The position numbers were made by a program, and so were the translations under genes. From contig JAHHHQ010000038.1 of NCBI GenBank assembly GCA_019359285.1, forward strand, positions 153,122 through 217,121: a stretch of 64,000 bases of DNA, in the 5' to 3' direction. The notes under the pieces are model-generated. The model saw only the letters and a list, made by a program, of their open reading frames with translations, did not search any database and was not told the origin of the DNA. Shown here piece by piece: positions 38,572 through 47,163 of this stretch. The stretch's first letter is position 1. Each line of letters starts with the position of its first letter. Origin of the DNA: Nodosilinea sp. WJT8-NPBG4. Lineage in GTDB: Bacteria; Cyanobacteriota; Cyanobacteriia; Phormidesmidales; Phormidesmidaceae.

Positions 38572-40619
38572 CTTCTTCCCTTAGTGTTAGTAAAGTCCGC
38601 CTCGCCTTTGAATGCCCTCGGTTACTCTATTTAGGGCATCACTTTGGCGGCATGACCATGTTTCTTCCCGCTGAAAAAGTATTGGGTATTGGTTCTGCCT
38701 TCCACCAACTTTCAGATCAATTTGTGCGTCAGCTGCGTACAGAGTCAGAATTTCAACTCATGTTGACGGCTGAGCCTGAATCGCTGGAGGTCAATGCGAT
38801 CGCGCAATCGTTTCAACAGCGGCTCTACCAATCCATCTTTTTCCCCTATTTACAGCAGTCCGTTGCCGAAAAGCCAGAAAAAGCTCAAGCTCTACATCAA
38901 CTTTGGCAAGGTCTCAAAGGGCTGATTCAGCGTTGGACAGAACTGCTGGTGAGTAATCGGCGCTTTTGTAAGGCTGACGAGGTGATGCAAAAAACCTTTT
39001 TAGCCCAAGAACTTAGTGTCAAACACGAATTCATCCTGCCTGATGGCAGTCATCAGCTAGTGAAAGGGCGTTTTGATAGCCTGGTATACGACTTTACCCA
39101 CCACCGTCTTTGTGTGGTGGAGTATAAGACCTATCAGTCTCCAGATCCTTCAGCTCAGCTAGCTCAGGTGGCTCTTTACAGCTACATGCTGCGAGAGAAG
39201 ATTGGTGTTCCTATCGATTCTGCTGTCTATAGCGTCCTGCCTGACTGGCAAGAGCAGGTTTATTCCTGGGCGCAGCTAGAAGATACAGTGCATAAGCTTA
39301 TTCCCCAAAAGCTGCTACAAATTCGCGATTGGTTGGCCTGGCAGCCAAACCAGGGAGAGCCACCGCCTGCAGCACTACAGGTGGCCCTATGTGACATGTG
39401 CCCTCAACGCAAAAAGTGCCAGACATATTTTGGCTCAAATTCTGCTTCGACATCTGTTGCCTTACCGGGTCAGAAACCAACGTTGTCTGATGAGCAGGAA
39501 CCCAGTGAGAGCACCAAGCGATCCAAAGCACCTACCCAGGAAGTGAACCTTACAGACCAGCCCTTAACACCCACAAACATACCTTCATCGGAAGTGGAGT
39601 CAATTGCAAACCATCTTGTTCGTATCCTGGAGTCTTTCGGAGTCGGTGTTGATTTACAAGGAATTGCTCTAGCACCAGCCTTTCTGCGGGTGAAATTAAA
39701 GCCTCAGCTAGGGGTAAAAGTGAACTCTATTCTACGGCTGACTGACGATTTGCGCGTACAGTTGGGTCTAATGGCCTCGCCGATGATTGCTCCCCAAGCT
39801 GGTTACGTCAGCGTCGATTTACCTCGTCCAGATCGGCAATCAGCCCTATTTAACCAATATATTCAGCATCAGACTTCGCCACTAACAGATCCAGTAAAGA
39901 TTGCCATTGGGGTTAACCTAGAGGGTGATTTGGTCGAAGCAGATCTATCTGATCCTAATACCTGCCACTTTTTGGTGGGCGGTACGACTGGTAGCGGTAA
40001 AAGTGAGTTCTTGCGATCGCTCCTGCTCAGCTTACTAAAGCGTCACTCTCCAAAGCATTTGCAGATTACTCTGGTAGATCCTAAGCGAGTCACCTTTCCC
40101 GAATTTGAAGACATTCCCTGGCTGCTACAGCCAATTGTCAAGGATACGGAAGGGGCAATCGCCTTGATGGATTCTCTAATGAGCGAGATGGATCAGCGCT
40201 ACCGACGTTTTGAAAAAAACCGCTGTGCTGATCTCACTCGCTACAACCAACAAGCGAGTAGTTCGTTACCTCGCATTGTTTGCATATTTGATGAATACGC
40301 TGATTTCATGGCGGAAAAAGAAAGCCGCTCGGCCATTGAGCAAAGTATTAAACGGCTAGGGGCCATGGCCCGTGCCGCAGGTATTCATCTGATCATCGCT
40401 ACTCAACGCCCAGATGCCCAGGTTGTTACTCCTCTAATTCGCTCCAACTTGCCGGGTCGAGTAGCGCTGAAAACAGCTAGTGAGGCAGATTCTTTAATTA
40501 TCTTGGGTGGCAAACAGGGAGAGGCGGTCAACTTGCTGGGTAAGGGCGATTTGCTTTATTCAGGAGGCGGTCAATTATTGCGATTACAAAGCCTTTTTGC
40601 TCCAGAAATTAATCTGTAG
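38568..40619 (+). CDS. Cas4/RecB-like Fe-S nuclease fused to FtsK-type DNA translocase
   Basis: 683 residues from the ATG at 38568 (ATGA overlap). N-terminal nuclease: Cys16, GSAFHQ (His46), Asp170 in KGRFDSLVYD, E185-Y-K187 (E-x-K), AQVALYSY (QxxxY), and Cys275-x2-Cys278-x5-Cys284. This is the Cas4/AddB layout, in which four Cys hold a 4Fe-4S cluster and H-D-ExK-QxxxY cut DNA. After a Ser/Thr/Pro linker (285-345) comes an FtsK alpha domain (FLRVKLKPQLGVKVNSILRLTDDL) and motor: Walker A GTTGSGKS (472-479), IVCIFDEYADF (Asp575-Glu576), IATQRPDA, and LLGKGDLLY. It lacks FtsK membrane helices and the gamma (KOPS-reading) domain. Activity on DNA is highly likely; biological role unknown, defence inferred from context. 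Confidence 0.85.
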   Translation: MTSSLSVSKVRLAFECPRLLYLGHHFGGMTMFLPAEKVLGIGSAFHQLSDQFVRQLRTESEFQLMLTAEPESLEVNAIAQSFQQRLYQSIFFPYLQQSVAEKPEKAQALHQLWQGLKGLIQRWTELLVSNRRFCKADEVMQKTFLAQELSVKHEFILPDGSHQLVKGRFDSLVYDFTHHRLCVVEYKTYQSPDPSAQLAQVALYSYMLREKIGVPIDSAVYSVLPDWQEQVYSWAQLEDTVHKLIPQKLLQIRDWLAWQPNQGEPPPAALQVALCDMCPQRKKCQTYFGSNSASTSVALPGQKPTLSDEQEPSESTKRSKAPTQEVNLTDQPLTPTNIPSSEVESIANHLVRILESFGVGVDLQGIALAPAFLRVKLKPQLGVKVNSILRLTDDLRVQLGLMASPMIAPQAGYVSVDLPRPDRQSALFNQYIQHQTSPLTDPVKIAIGVNLEGDLVEADLSDPNTCHFLVGGTTGSGKSEFLRSLLLSLLKRHSPKHLQITLVDPKRVTFPEFEDIPWLLQPIVKDTEGAIALMDSLMSEMDQRYRRFEKNRCADLTRYNQQASSSLPRIVCIFDEYADFMAEKESRSAIEQSIKRLGAMARAAGIHLIIATQRPDAQVVTPLIRSNLPGRVALKTASEADSLIILGGKQGEAVNLLGKGDLLYSGGGQLLRLQSLFAPEINL

Positions 40620-40674
40620 AAAGGCAACTTACGAGGTCAGGCTTCTATCAGTGATAGCTGATGTGGATCCAGAC

Positions 40675-40843
40675 CATAATCTGTAAACCGCAGTCGATGA
40701 CGAAAGCTGGTCACCGACTCCAGATGCCCAGAGCAATAAAGTTTGTCAGCAACGCGATCGCCCATAGCTCCATCCAGAGCAGTGGAATGCCCGTGATCGG
40801 AGCTAGGCCAATAGTCACGCCAATATTGCTCATCACCTGAAAC
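40675..40843 (-). pseudogene. Decayed rodA 3' fragment (right copy)
   Basis: This stretch aligns end to end with the rodA 3' region at about 43934-44100 at roughly 80% identity by eye; shared blocks include caataaagtttgtcagca, cgatcgccc, gccaatatt and acctgaaac. Single-base gaps break the frame; a minus-strand frame still shows SVTSFRHRLRFTD, the counterpart of the RodA end SVANFRHRLKFTD. It begins 56 bases after the translocase gene, in the same orientation as intact rodA. Confidence 0.85.
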
Positions 40844-41180
40844 TGCGTAGCTGATGAGCACTGGCTAATGGTCTTGTCAGCTGTGGGCTGCTCTTTAAAC
40901 CTACGTCAAAGCGATCGCCGCCTCTCCATCCGCGCGATCTACCCCTATAGATTCTTTTATCTACCTCCATGGTTTCATCAAGGTCGCCGCCGAGCTTGAT
41001 AGGGTGACAGTGAATTCAAACGGTAGCAAAGAGCAGCTAGAAACCCCTGACCTAGACCTTTGTATCGTTTCGCTCTTGAGGTGAGAAGAAGTTGGTTTTG
41101 TTTCGAATTCATAACAATTACTGACACTATCATCGATCAAAAGCATCACTCAAAAATCATCAACAAAATCAGGAGTCTCT
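40844..41180. other. Intergenic stretch before the LEA-like genes
   Basis: About 340 bases with no gene. The last ~80 are AT-rich (cataacaattactgac, tcatcaacaaaatc) and end in an AGGAG Shine-Dalgarno before the ATG at 41181, so the promoter of the LEA-like operon is here. Confidence 0.5.
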
Positions 41181-42263
41181 ATGAATAGCGAACGACAAGT
41201 CACAATCCAAGATCAAACTGATGCTCAGTCCCCCAACTCTGCGACAAGTTTTTCACCCACCGTCAAGGTTCATGGTGAAGCGCCCCCAACCAATGTCTAT
41301 GAGGTAGAGGTTAAGCCTGCGATCGACACCGAAGTCAAAGCCGAAGTGAAACCAGAGCAGAGCCCGCCCCAACCACATCAGGAGGGCCAGTCTAACCCAA
41401 CGCTGACTCGGTTATTGGTTGGCGGCCTAGTGGGCGGAACCCTAGGCACACTGGCTGCTGCTCTGGCCAATCGCAAAACCTCTGCGGGCTTTAACCACAG
41501 TGCCCGAGGGGTAAGCCGAGCCCTTCAAACCATTGGTGTGGGCCTCGGTCAGGCCGCCCAAGGGGTCGGTGACGCCGCCAAGAGTGTGGCTGAGGGGGCA
41601 ACTTATGCCGTGGTAGGCTCAGCCCAAGACGCCACCCAGAGCATCACAACAGGCACCCAACAGGTGAAATCGACCACTGCCGACGTGGTGCATACCACGT
41701 CGGAGAAGGTGAACCAAACGGTTAAGGGCGCAACAGCGGGCATCACTGAAGCGGCTCAACAAGTAAAGACCACCGCGGCTGAAGCTGTTCACTCTACGAC
41801 TGAGCAGATCAACCACACTGTGAAGGACATTGCTGAGGGCATCACTGAAGGGGCTCAACAAGCAAAGACCACTGCGGCTGAAGCCGTTCAACCTACGACC
41901 GAGCAGATTAACCAAACTGTGAAGGACATTGCTGAAGGCATTCAGCGCCCGACGTCTAATGATTCAACGGTTAAGGAATCTGTTTTAGCGGGCAATCAAG
42001 CCGTCATGGGTTCCACGTCAGAGATGGCTGATATTTCAGCGGTTGAGAAACCTGCTTCAGAAATGAGTGATGTATTGGATGTCATTGAAGCAGAGACTGT
42101 CAATCTTGACGACTGGAAATCAGAGACTGAAATTCAAAACGACGCAGCCAATTCCACCGCATCCACCGATTTTGTCACCGAAGAAATTACAGTTTCTCCC
42201 CAGCCCTATGACTCTTCAGAGGTTGAGACTACCCGCCTTAACGACGAGCTAAGGAGCAATTAA
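41181..42263 (+). CDS. LEA/YtxH-like protein with glycine-zipper membrane segment and amphipathic repeats
   Basis: 360 residues. An acidic/Pro-rich start, a glycine-zipper hydrophobic segment (LLVGGLVGGTLGTLAAALANRK, about 75-96), then long amphipathic helices rich in Ala, Thr, Gln and Val (about 100-265). Within these, a unit of 36 residues (AAQQVKTTAAEAV-STTEQIN-TVKDIAEGITE) is repeated nearly exactly, plus a more divergent copy. The C-terminus is acidic. The pattern resembles group 3 LEA proteins or YtxH proteins linked to desiccation or membrane protection. The family is not firmly recognised. The stop overlaps the next start (taatg). Confidence 0.7.
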   Translation: MNSERQVTIQDQTDAQSPNSATSFSPTVKVHGEAPPTNVYEVEVKPAIDTEVKAEVKPEQSPPQPHQEGQSNPTLTRLLVGGLVGGTLGTLAAALANRKTSAGFNHSARGVSRALQTIGVGLGQAAQGVGDAAKSVAEGATYAVVGSAQDATQSITTGTQQVKSTTADVVHTTSEKVNQTVKGATAGITEAAQQVKTTAAEAVHSTTEQINHTVKDIAEGITEGAQQAKTTAAEAVQPTTEQINQTVKDIAEGIQRPTSNDSTVKESVLAGNQAVMGSTSEMADISAVEKPASEMSDVLDVIEAETVNLDDWKSETEIQNDAANSTASTDFVTEEITVSPQPYDSSEVETTRLNDELRSN

Positions 42264-42823
42264 TGTCTACACCTAACAACGAAACCGACACCGAAAGGAA
42301 TGGAAATTGGGTCTCCTCAACAGCTGAGGATGAATCTGATTCATTCGAGCAAAACGTTAGTCCTAACAGTCAGGCGTTTACCAAAGTGGCCATCGGGGCT
42401 TTGATCGGTGCCACCTTGGGGGGTATTGCCGGAGCTTTGATCAACAAAGGCGTTGTCGATCGCATCAACACCTCCGTGCGAGGGGTTGGCAATACCGTCA
42501 GAAAAACGACCGCTGGTATTGACGAAACCATCAAAGGCGTGGGCGATGCGGTGCAAAGCGTTGCAGTTGAGGTCAATGCGACAGCCAGGGAGATCAACGA
42601 AGCGGTGCGGGAGACGGCTGAGGGGATCAGCGGAACTGTACAAAGCACTGTTCATACCGTGCAGAGTACCGCTGACAGTGTTCAGGAGACGGTTGGCAGT
42701 ACGGTAAACACCGTTAAAAGCGTCGTGGAGGAAACTACTGCGTCTGCCAACCTGGCACCGGATACCGATCAGGCGACGCTCTATAAGCTAGTTCCTGTTA
42801 CTGGCAACAAACCCAATGCCTAA
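42263..42823 (+). CDS. LEA/YtxH-like protein, paralogue of the upstream gene
   Basis: 186 residues. Same plan as its upstream neighbour in short form: acidic start, glycine-zipper segment (VAIGALIGATLGGIAGALINKGVVD, about 35-60), then Thr/Val/Ala amphipathic 11-mer-like repeats (VGNTVRKTTAGIDETIKGVGDAVQSVA and TVQSTVHTVQSTADSVQETVGSTVNTVKSVVEE). The start shares one base with the preceding stop, so translation is coupled. Probably a duplicate that acts at the same membrane. Confidence 0.7.
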   Translation: MSTPNNETDTERNGNWVSSTAEDESDSFEQNVSPNSQAFTKVAIGALIGATLGGIAGALINKGVVDRINTSVRGVGNTVRKTTAGIDETIKGVGDAVQSVAVEVNATAREINEAVRETAEGISGTVQSTVHTVQSTADSVQETVGSTVNTVKSVVEETTASANLAPDTDQATLYKLVPVTGNKPNA

Positions 42824-42879
42824 CTTCGAGCAACAAAGGGCCCCACAATGAACCCTACCGGCATTGCAGGACGTCGATT

Positions 42880-43767
42880 ATGAGCTGGCTATCTCAACTG
42901 TTGATCAGAAAAAAAACGCAAAACTGTCAGCCGACGACAACCTCGCCGGTTTCCCCTAGCGCACCACCTGAGTCGATGGCTCAGGTGGTGGTTGAGGAAA
43001 CCATTATGGCGGTGGCGAAATGGTTGGTCAGTCTAGTGAATCGAACCATGGAAACGCAAGCATCTTCGCCAAAACCAAAACCAGAACCAAATCACCCGGC
43101 TAACCCAGCTGAGGCGCAGGCGGCCAGCGCCGATGCTCCACCGGCAGAGACCGATCAAGCGAGTGCGGTAGACCAGTTGCTGGTCAAGTTTAGCGGTTTG
43201 ATTGAGGAAGCTTGCGATCGCACCCAGGCGATCGCCCTGCTTGAAAGCCGTCTTCAGGAGCTTGAATCTGCTCGGCAAGGCACTCCAGATTGGCAAGACT
43301 CTATTCAACTTCTCAATCAAGCGGTGGTCAAACTCGATGGCCGCCTCAGCCAGGTCGAGAAGATATTGCAACAGGTTGACCTGGGCACAATTTCAGAGAC
43401 CTTAGCAATCTCTCTCGAAAACGAATCCCACCTTCAGCAGTGGGCCCAAACCTCGACCCAGCAAATGGCTGAGTTTAGCGTTCGCTTAGATACCATCGAA
43501 ACCGCAGCTGAAACAACCGAGGAGCAGCATCGCGCCAATCTGCATAAAATCTTTCAGGTAATTCAACCTACCGTTCAACAAACAACGGCCCTTGAAGGGC
43601 GTGTTTCTTATTTGGAGAAAGTAGTCACTCAATTGAGACTGGTGCCTAAGTTCGTAGAGAGTAACCACCGCTCCATTACTACCCTGCAAAATTACCTTAA
43701 GCAGGTTGAGAGCAACTCAGTTTCAAGCGGAAACGGAAACGGAAACGGTAGCCAAAAAGGGCTGTAG
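42880..43767 (+). CDS. Coiled-coil protein, unknown function
   Basis: 295 residues. A short N-terminal region (MSWLSQLLIRKK), a helix (MAQVVVEETIMAVAKWLVSLVNRTME), a low-complexity linker (SPKPKPEPNHPANPAEAQAA), and a long coiled coil (about 85-270; e.g. LLESRLQELESARQG, TSTQQMAEFSVRLDTIETAAE, LEGRVSYLEKVVTQLRLV). The C-terminus is a hexamer-repeat tail (NGNGNG). It follows the two LEA-like genes by 56 bases and likely belongs to their operon; a structural or anchoring role is inferred. Confidence 0.7.
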   Translation: MSWLSQLLIRKKTQNCQPTTTSPVSPSAPPESMAQVVVEETIMAVAKWLVSLVNRTMETQASSPKPKPEPNHPANPAEAQAASADAPPAETDQASAVDQLLVKFSGLIEEACDRTQAIALLESRLQELESARQGTPDWQDSIQLLNQAVVKLDGRLSQVEKILQQVDLGTISETLAISLENESHLQQWAQTSTQQMAEFSVRLDTIETAAETTEEQHRANLHKIFQVIQPTVQQTTALEGRVSYLEKVVTQLRLVPKFVESNHRSITTLQNYLKQVESNSVSSGNGNGNGSQKGL

Positions 43768-43931
43768 GCAAAACCAGCCAGATCAACCCGTGCTTGCGAG
43801 CCCATAGAGACGGTTCCACAATCTGTCGTTTTTACAGAGCTGAGCGGTCCCTCGGTCGCTAGGTTCAGCGCTGATAGGGTTCGTCTGGCAAGGGTGAAGG
43901 TGAAGGTGGAGAATTTAGGCAGGCGATCGCC

Positions 43932-45191
43932 CTAATCCGTAAACTTCAGACGATGGCGAAAGTTTGCCACCGACTCCACCATGCCCAGGGCAATAAAGTT
44001 TGTCAGCAGCGCCGATCGCCCGTAGCTCAGCCAGGGCAGCGGAATGCCGGTAATCGGTGCCAGACCGATGGTCATGCCAATATTGACCACCACCTGAAAC
44101 ACAATCATCGACAACACCCCAATCGCCAGGAGTGAGCCGAAGTCGTCCTTGGCATTTTGGGCAATAATCACCAGGCGATAGCAAACTAGCCAGTAGGTGA
44201 GAATCACCACCATCGACCCTACAAAGCCCCACTCTTCGCCCACCGCCGAAAAAATAAAGTCGGTGTGCTGCTCAGGAATAAAGTTGAGCTGGGTTTGGGT
44301 GCCTTGCCCCAGGCCCTGACCCCAGAGCTTGCCTGCCCCAATGGCAATACGCGACTGAATCAGGTGGTAGCCACCCCCCAACGGATCTTTGTGGGGGTCA
44401 AGGAATAGCACCAGGCGGTCTTTTTGGTAGTCTTGCAAAAGGCCCCAAACCACATCGCCCAATTTTCCTGCTACTAGGTTAATGGCGGTGATGACTACGG
44501 TGCTAAACCAGCGCCAGGGCAGCGTAAACCAGGCAACCAGCCCCATAGCCAGGCTCCACACCAGCCAGCCGGGCAGCACCAGGTGAAACAGAATTGTGGC
44601 TACCAGGGGCGACACAAACAGCACCAGCCAGCCGGGGTTGCAGTTGGCCCAGTAAAGCATGCCTAGGGTAATCGCCCCAAACACCAGTGAGGTCCCCAGA
44701 TCAGGCTGGATAAAGACCAGTAGCCACGGCAGCACAATGACGGCGATCGCACTGCCGACCCCCCAAAGCGTAGAGGCGTCGCGGTGACTGAGCATCGCTG
44801 CCAGTGTAATGATGATGCTCAGCTTGGCAAACTCCGAGGGCTGCACGTAGAAGCCGCCTAAAGCAATCCAGCTCTGAGCACCACCGCCCACTGTGCCGAT
44901 AAACATCACCGCCACCAGCAGCAGGTTGACGATGCCGTAGATAATCCACTGCCAGTTGAGCAGGTGCTCGTAGCGACTGCGCGACACCCATAGGGCAATG
45001 CCCAAGCCGATCAGTCCCAGCACGCCATGGTTTAAGCCATAGTTGCCGTCAACCGTGTTGCGCTGAATGCTGTGAATGACAACCGCCCCAAAGGCCGTGA
45101 GCGCCACGGGCAGCGCCACCAGCATCCAATCGATACCCTGCCAGCCCACTGCCAGCGATCGCCACTGCTTCTGCGCATCGGTTAAAAACAT
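43932..45191 (-). CDS. rodA: Rod-shape-determining protein RodA (SEDS peptidoglycan polymerase)
   Basis: 419 residues, polytopic membrane protein with about ten hydrophobic helices. SEDS signatures: FIPEQHTDFIFSAVGEEWGFVGS, LGGGYHLIQSRIAIGAGKLWGQGLGQG, and the C-terminal GLAPITGIPLPWLSYGRSALLTNFIALGMVESV. The IPEQHTDFIFS form and GIPLPWLSYG mark RodA rather than FtsW. Polymerises glycan strands in the elongation complex with a class B PBP. Its 3' end is present as two decayed copies at 31.15 and 40.68 kb, making this the parent gene and a possible insertion hotspot. Confidence 0.93.
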   Translation of the reverse strand: MFLTDAQKQWRSLAVGWQGIDWMLVALPVALTAFGAVVIHSIQRNTVDGNYGLNHGVLGLIGLGIALWVSRSRYEHLLNWQWIIYGIVNLLLVAVMFIGTVGGGAQSWIALGGFYVQPSEFAKLSIIITLAAMLSHRDASTLWGVGSAIAVIVLPWLLVFIQPDLGTSLVFGAITLGMLYWANCNPGWLVLFVSPLVATILFHLVLPGWLVWSLAMGLVAWFTLPWRWFSTVVITAINLVAGKLGDVVWGLLQDYQKDRLVLFLDPHKDPLGGGYHLIQSRIAIGAGKLWGQGLGQGTQTQLNFIPEQHTDFIFSAVGEEWGFVGSMVVILTYWLVCYRLVIIAQNAKDDFGSLLAIGVLSMIVFQVVVNIGMTIGLAPITGIPLPWLSYGRSALLTNFIALGMVESVANFRHRLKFTD

Positions 45192-45240
45192 CGCCGTTGC
45201 CTACCAGTTCGCCCAATTGATTATGCCAAGAACAAGCGGC

Positions 45241-45292
45241 AGAAGGTGCAGGGTATAGGGTGCAGGGGAACACCTTAAACCCTGTACCTTCT
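45241..45292 (-). terminator. Inverted repeat after mrp, probable terminator
   Basis: agaaggtgcagggt (45241-45254) and accctgtaccttct (45279-45292) pair over 14 bases with one G-U pair. It lies between the mrp stop and the rodA start, both on the minus strand. Confidence 0.5.
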
Positions 45293-45308
45293 ACCCTAAA
45301 CCCTGAAA

Positions 45309-46373
45309 TTAAGATGCCAACGCCGCCACCGATACTCGCGCCGCCACCTGCTGGGCCATGGCCCGCAGCGCCTTGGCGCTCTCCGAGTCAGGGTGCTGCA
45401 CCACAATGGGGATGCCCTGATCACCGCCCTCACGCACCGCCATCTCAAGCGGAATGCAGCCCAGCACCGGCAGGTCCAGTTCTTTAGACAGTAGCTCGCC
45501 ACCGCCGGAGCCAAAGATGTCGTAGCGCTTCTCTGGCGCATCGGGGGGAATAAATACGCTCATGTTTTCGACAATGCCCAGCACCGGCACCTGGAGCTGC
45601 TGGAACATCTTCAGCCCGCGGCGAGCGTCAGAAATAGCTACCGACTGAGGGGTTGAGACAATCACCGCCCCGGCCATGGGCACCGCCTGGGCCAGGGTGA
45701 GCTGAGCGTCGCCCGTGCCGGGGGGCAAATCCACAATTAAATAGTCCAACTCGCCCCACTCCACCTGGTAGAGAAACTGGCGAATAATGCCGTTGAGCAT
45801 GGGGCCGCGCCAGATTACCGGCTGGTCGCGATCGATCAAAAAGCCCATCGACACCATTTTGACGCCGTGGTTAAAGGCGGGCTCTAGCACCTCCCCCTGC
45901 TTGACCACCACTTGGGCCTCGGTCAAGCCCATCATAATCGGTGCGTTGGGGCCATAGATATCGGCGTCAATTAGGCCGACCTTTGAGCCCATCTGGGCCA
46001 GGGAAACGGCCAGATTCACGGCCACGGTGCTCTTGCCCACGCCGCCCTTGCCGCTAGAAACGGCAATGATATTTTTGACGCCGCCAATGCCGGTGCGATC
46101 GGGCAGGGCCTTTTGCTGGGGCGTCTCGGCGGTGACGTCCACCTTTACCGTCTCCACCCCCGGCAGCGATCGCACGGCCTTCTGGCAGTCTTCAACGATG
46201 AACTCGCGTAGGGGGCATGCGGGGGTAGTCAGCACCAGGGTGAAGCTGACGGTGCCGTCTGTGATCGCCACGTTGCGGATCATATTGAGATCGACCAGGC
46301 TTTTTTGCAGCTCCGGGTCTTGCACCGGGCGCAGCACGTCTAAAACAGAAGCTTCGGAGAGGGTTGGGCTCAT
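45309..46373 (-). CDS. mrp: Mrp/ApbC-type Fe-S cluster carrier ATPase
   Basis: 354 residues. N-terminal MIP18/DUF59 domain (LDVLRPVQDPELQKSLVDLNMIRNVAI, TLVLTTPACPLREFI), then a Mrp/NBP35 ATPase: deviant Walker A GKGGVGKSTVAVNLA, IDADIYGPNAPIMMG, and DLPPGTGDAQLTLAQ. The usual Cys-x-x-Cys that binds the bridging cluster in many Mrp proteins is not evident in ENMSVFIPPDAPEKRY; this CxxC-lacking form is frequent in cyanobacteria. Expected role: loading Fe-S clusters on target proteins. Confidence 0.92.
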   Translation of the reverse strand: MSPTLSEASVLDVLRPVQDPELQKSLVDLNMIRNVAITDGTVSFTLVLTTPACPLREFIVEDCQKAVRSLPGVETVKVDVTAETPQQKALPDRTGIGGVKNIIAVSSGKGGVGKSTVAVNLAVSLAQMGSKVGLIDADIYGPNAPIMMGLTEAQVVVKQGEVLEPAFNHGVKMVSMGFLIDRDQPVIWRGPMLNGIIRQFLYQVEWGELDYLIVDLPPGTGDAQLTLAQAVPMAGAVIVSTPQSVAISDARRGLKMFQQLQVPVLGIVENMSVFIPPDAPEKRYDIFGSGGGELLSKELDLPVLGCIPLEMAVREGGDQGIPIVVQHPDSESAKALRAMAQQVAARVSVAALAS

Positions 46374-46473
46374 GGAGTTGAGGGAGTGGCCAGCGAGTTA
46401 AAGAGTGGACGACATCAACAATAGACGGCTTCGAATCACCAACCCTTGTAAACAGTTGTTGGCGATCGATAGA

Positions 46474-46488
46474 GTGGGCCTTGCCCAC
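46474..46488. repeat. Short palindromic repeat gtgggc-ctt-gcccac
   Basis: 6-bp stem, related to the palindrome at 31254-31270. Located in the 210-base gap between the SRPBCC gene and mrp, which otherwise holds a small hairpin near 46551-46575 (possible SRPBCC-gene terminator) and the mrp promoter region. Confidence 0.5.
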
Positions 46489-46584
46489 CGCTACTCATCT
46501 CGCACGTCACGAGATTTAGCAAACCATCCCCTATCTTAAGCTGCCCGGTCGCCCCTTGAGCACAAGTGCTTAGGGCAAGCGGTG

Positions 46585-47163
46585 CTACCAAACTTGAAAG
46601 CGAGAGTTGGGTCCATTGAGCAGGTTGGGGCGCTCAGCGGCTTCGGCCAGGGCCAAGGCCACCTTGGCGGCGTAGGGGCGCAGCAGTGACCAGGCCAGAG
46701 GCGACAACCACCCCCGTAGCGTGACCGAGTAAGAAATCTGAGTGCCCCGCACAGTGGATTTGAGGTGGTAGGTAACCCGCTCTTCCAGTCCAGGGATGGG
46801 TAGTACCCGCACGCTGATCAACTCATGAGGCTGCACCCGTTCCACAAAAATCTTCACGGGAATAGGGCAAATTTTAGTAAATGCCCGGTAGATTAGCCCC
46901 GGCTTGGGTTTTAGCCCTTGGGGCGCGTTGGTGCTGGTCAGCAGCGGGTGCCAGGAGACGTCTGCCAGATTCATGATCGTCTGCCAGAGGGTCTCGACCG
47001 AGGCAGTACTCACAATTAGATAAGACTTTTCTAGCTGCTGCTGCACCTGCACCCAACGATGGATCAGGTGCAGCAGGGTCAAAAATGGACGGGGAAAACG
47101 CTCGACGCTAAACATGGCGACGCCCTCCATCACTAGCCTGACAGGCCGGAGCTTGGAGGCCAT
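46585..47163 (-). CDS. SRPBCC (START-like) family protein
   Basis: 192 residues. After ~45 residues the SRPBCC fold begins: SYLIVSTASVETLWQTIMNLADVSWHPLLTST, GLIYRAFTKICPIPVKIFVERVQPHELISVRVLPIPG, EERVTYHLKSTVRGTQISYSVTLRGWLSPLAW, and a long C-terminal helix. A lipid- or hydrophobic-ligand-binding pocket is expected; ligand unknown. The start at 47163 is used, but MFSVERFPRP (ATG 15 codons in) is possible. Alone between mrp and the divergent hemF gene. Confidence 0.8.
   Translation of the reverse strand: MASKLRPVRLVMEGVAMFSVERFPRPFLTLLHLIHRWVQVQQQLEKSYLIVSTASVETLWQTIMNLADVSWHPLLTSTNAPQGLKPKPGLIYRAFTKICPIPVKIFVERVQPHELISVRVLPIPGLEERVTYHLKSTVRGTQISYSVTLRGWLSPLAWSLLRPYAAKVALALAEAAERPNLLNGPNSRFQVW

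Noticed and set aside
35671..40619. Cas4 of a CRISPR-Cas system
   Set aside because: No cas1, cas2, effector genes or repeat-spacer array are present; the nuclease is fused to an FtsK motor, unlike CRISPR Cas4.
40637..40861. Minus-strand ORF of 74 codons
   Set aside because: It is a frame through the decayed rodA fragment; only its middle (FRHRLRFTD) resembles RodA and there is no ribosome-binding site.
43725..43755. Possible slippage or regulatory role for the ggaaac hexamer repeat
   Set aside because: Only three to four units at the end of the coiled-coil gene, in frame and encoding a harmless NG tail.
46425..46460. tRNA-like ttcgaatc sequence
   Set aside because: No flanking T-stem pairing, acceptor stem or anticodon arm can be built around it.
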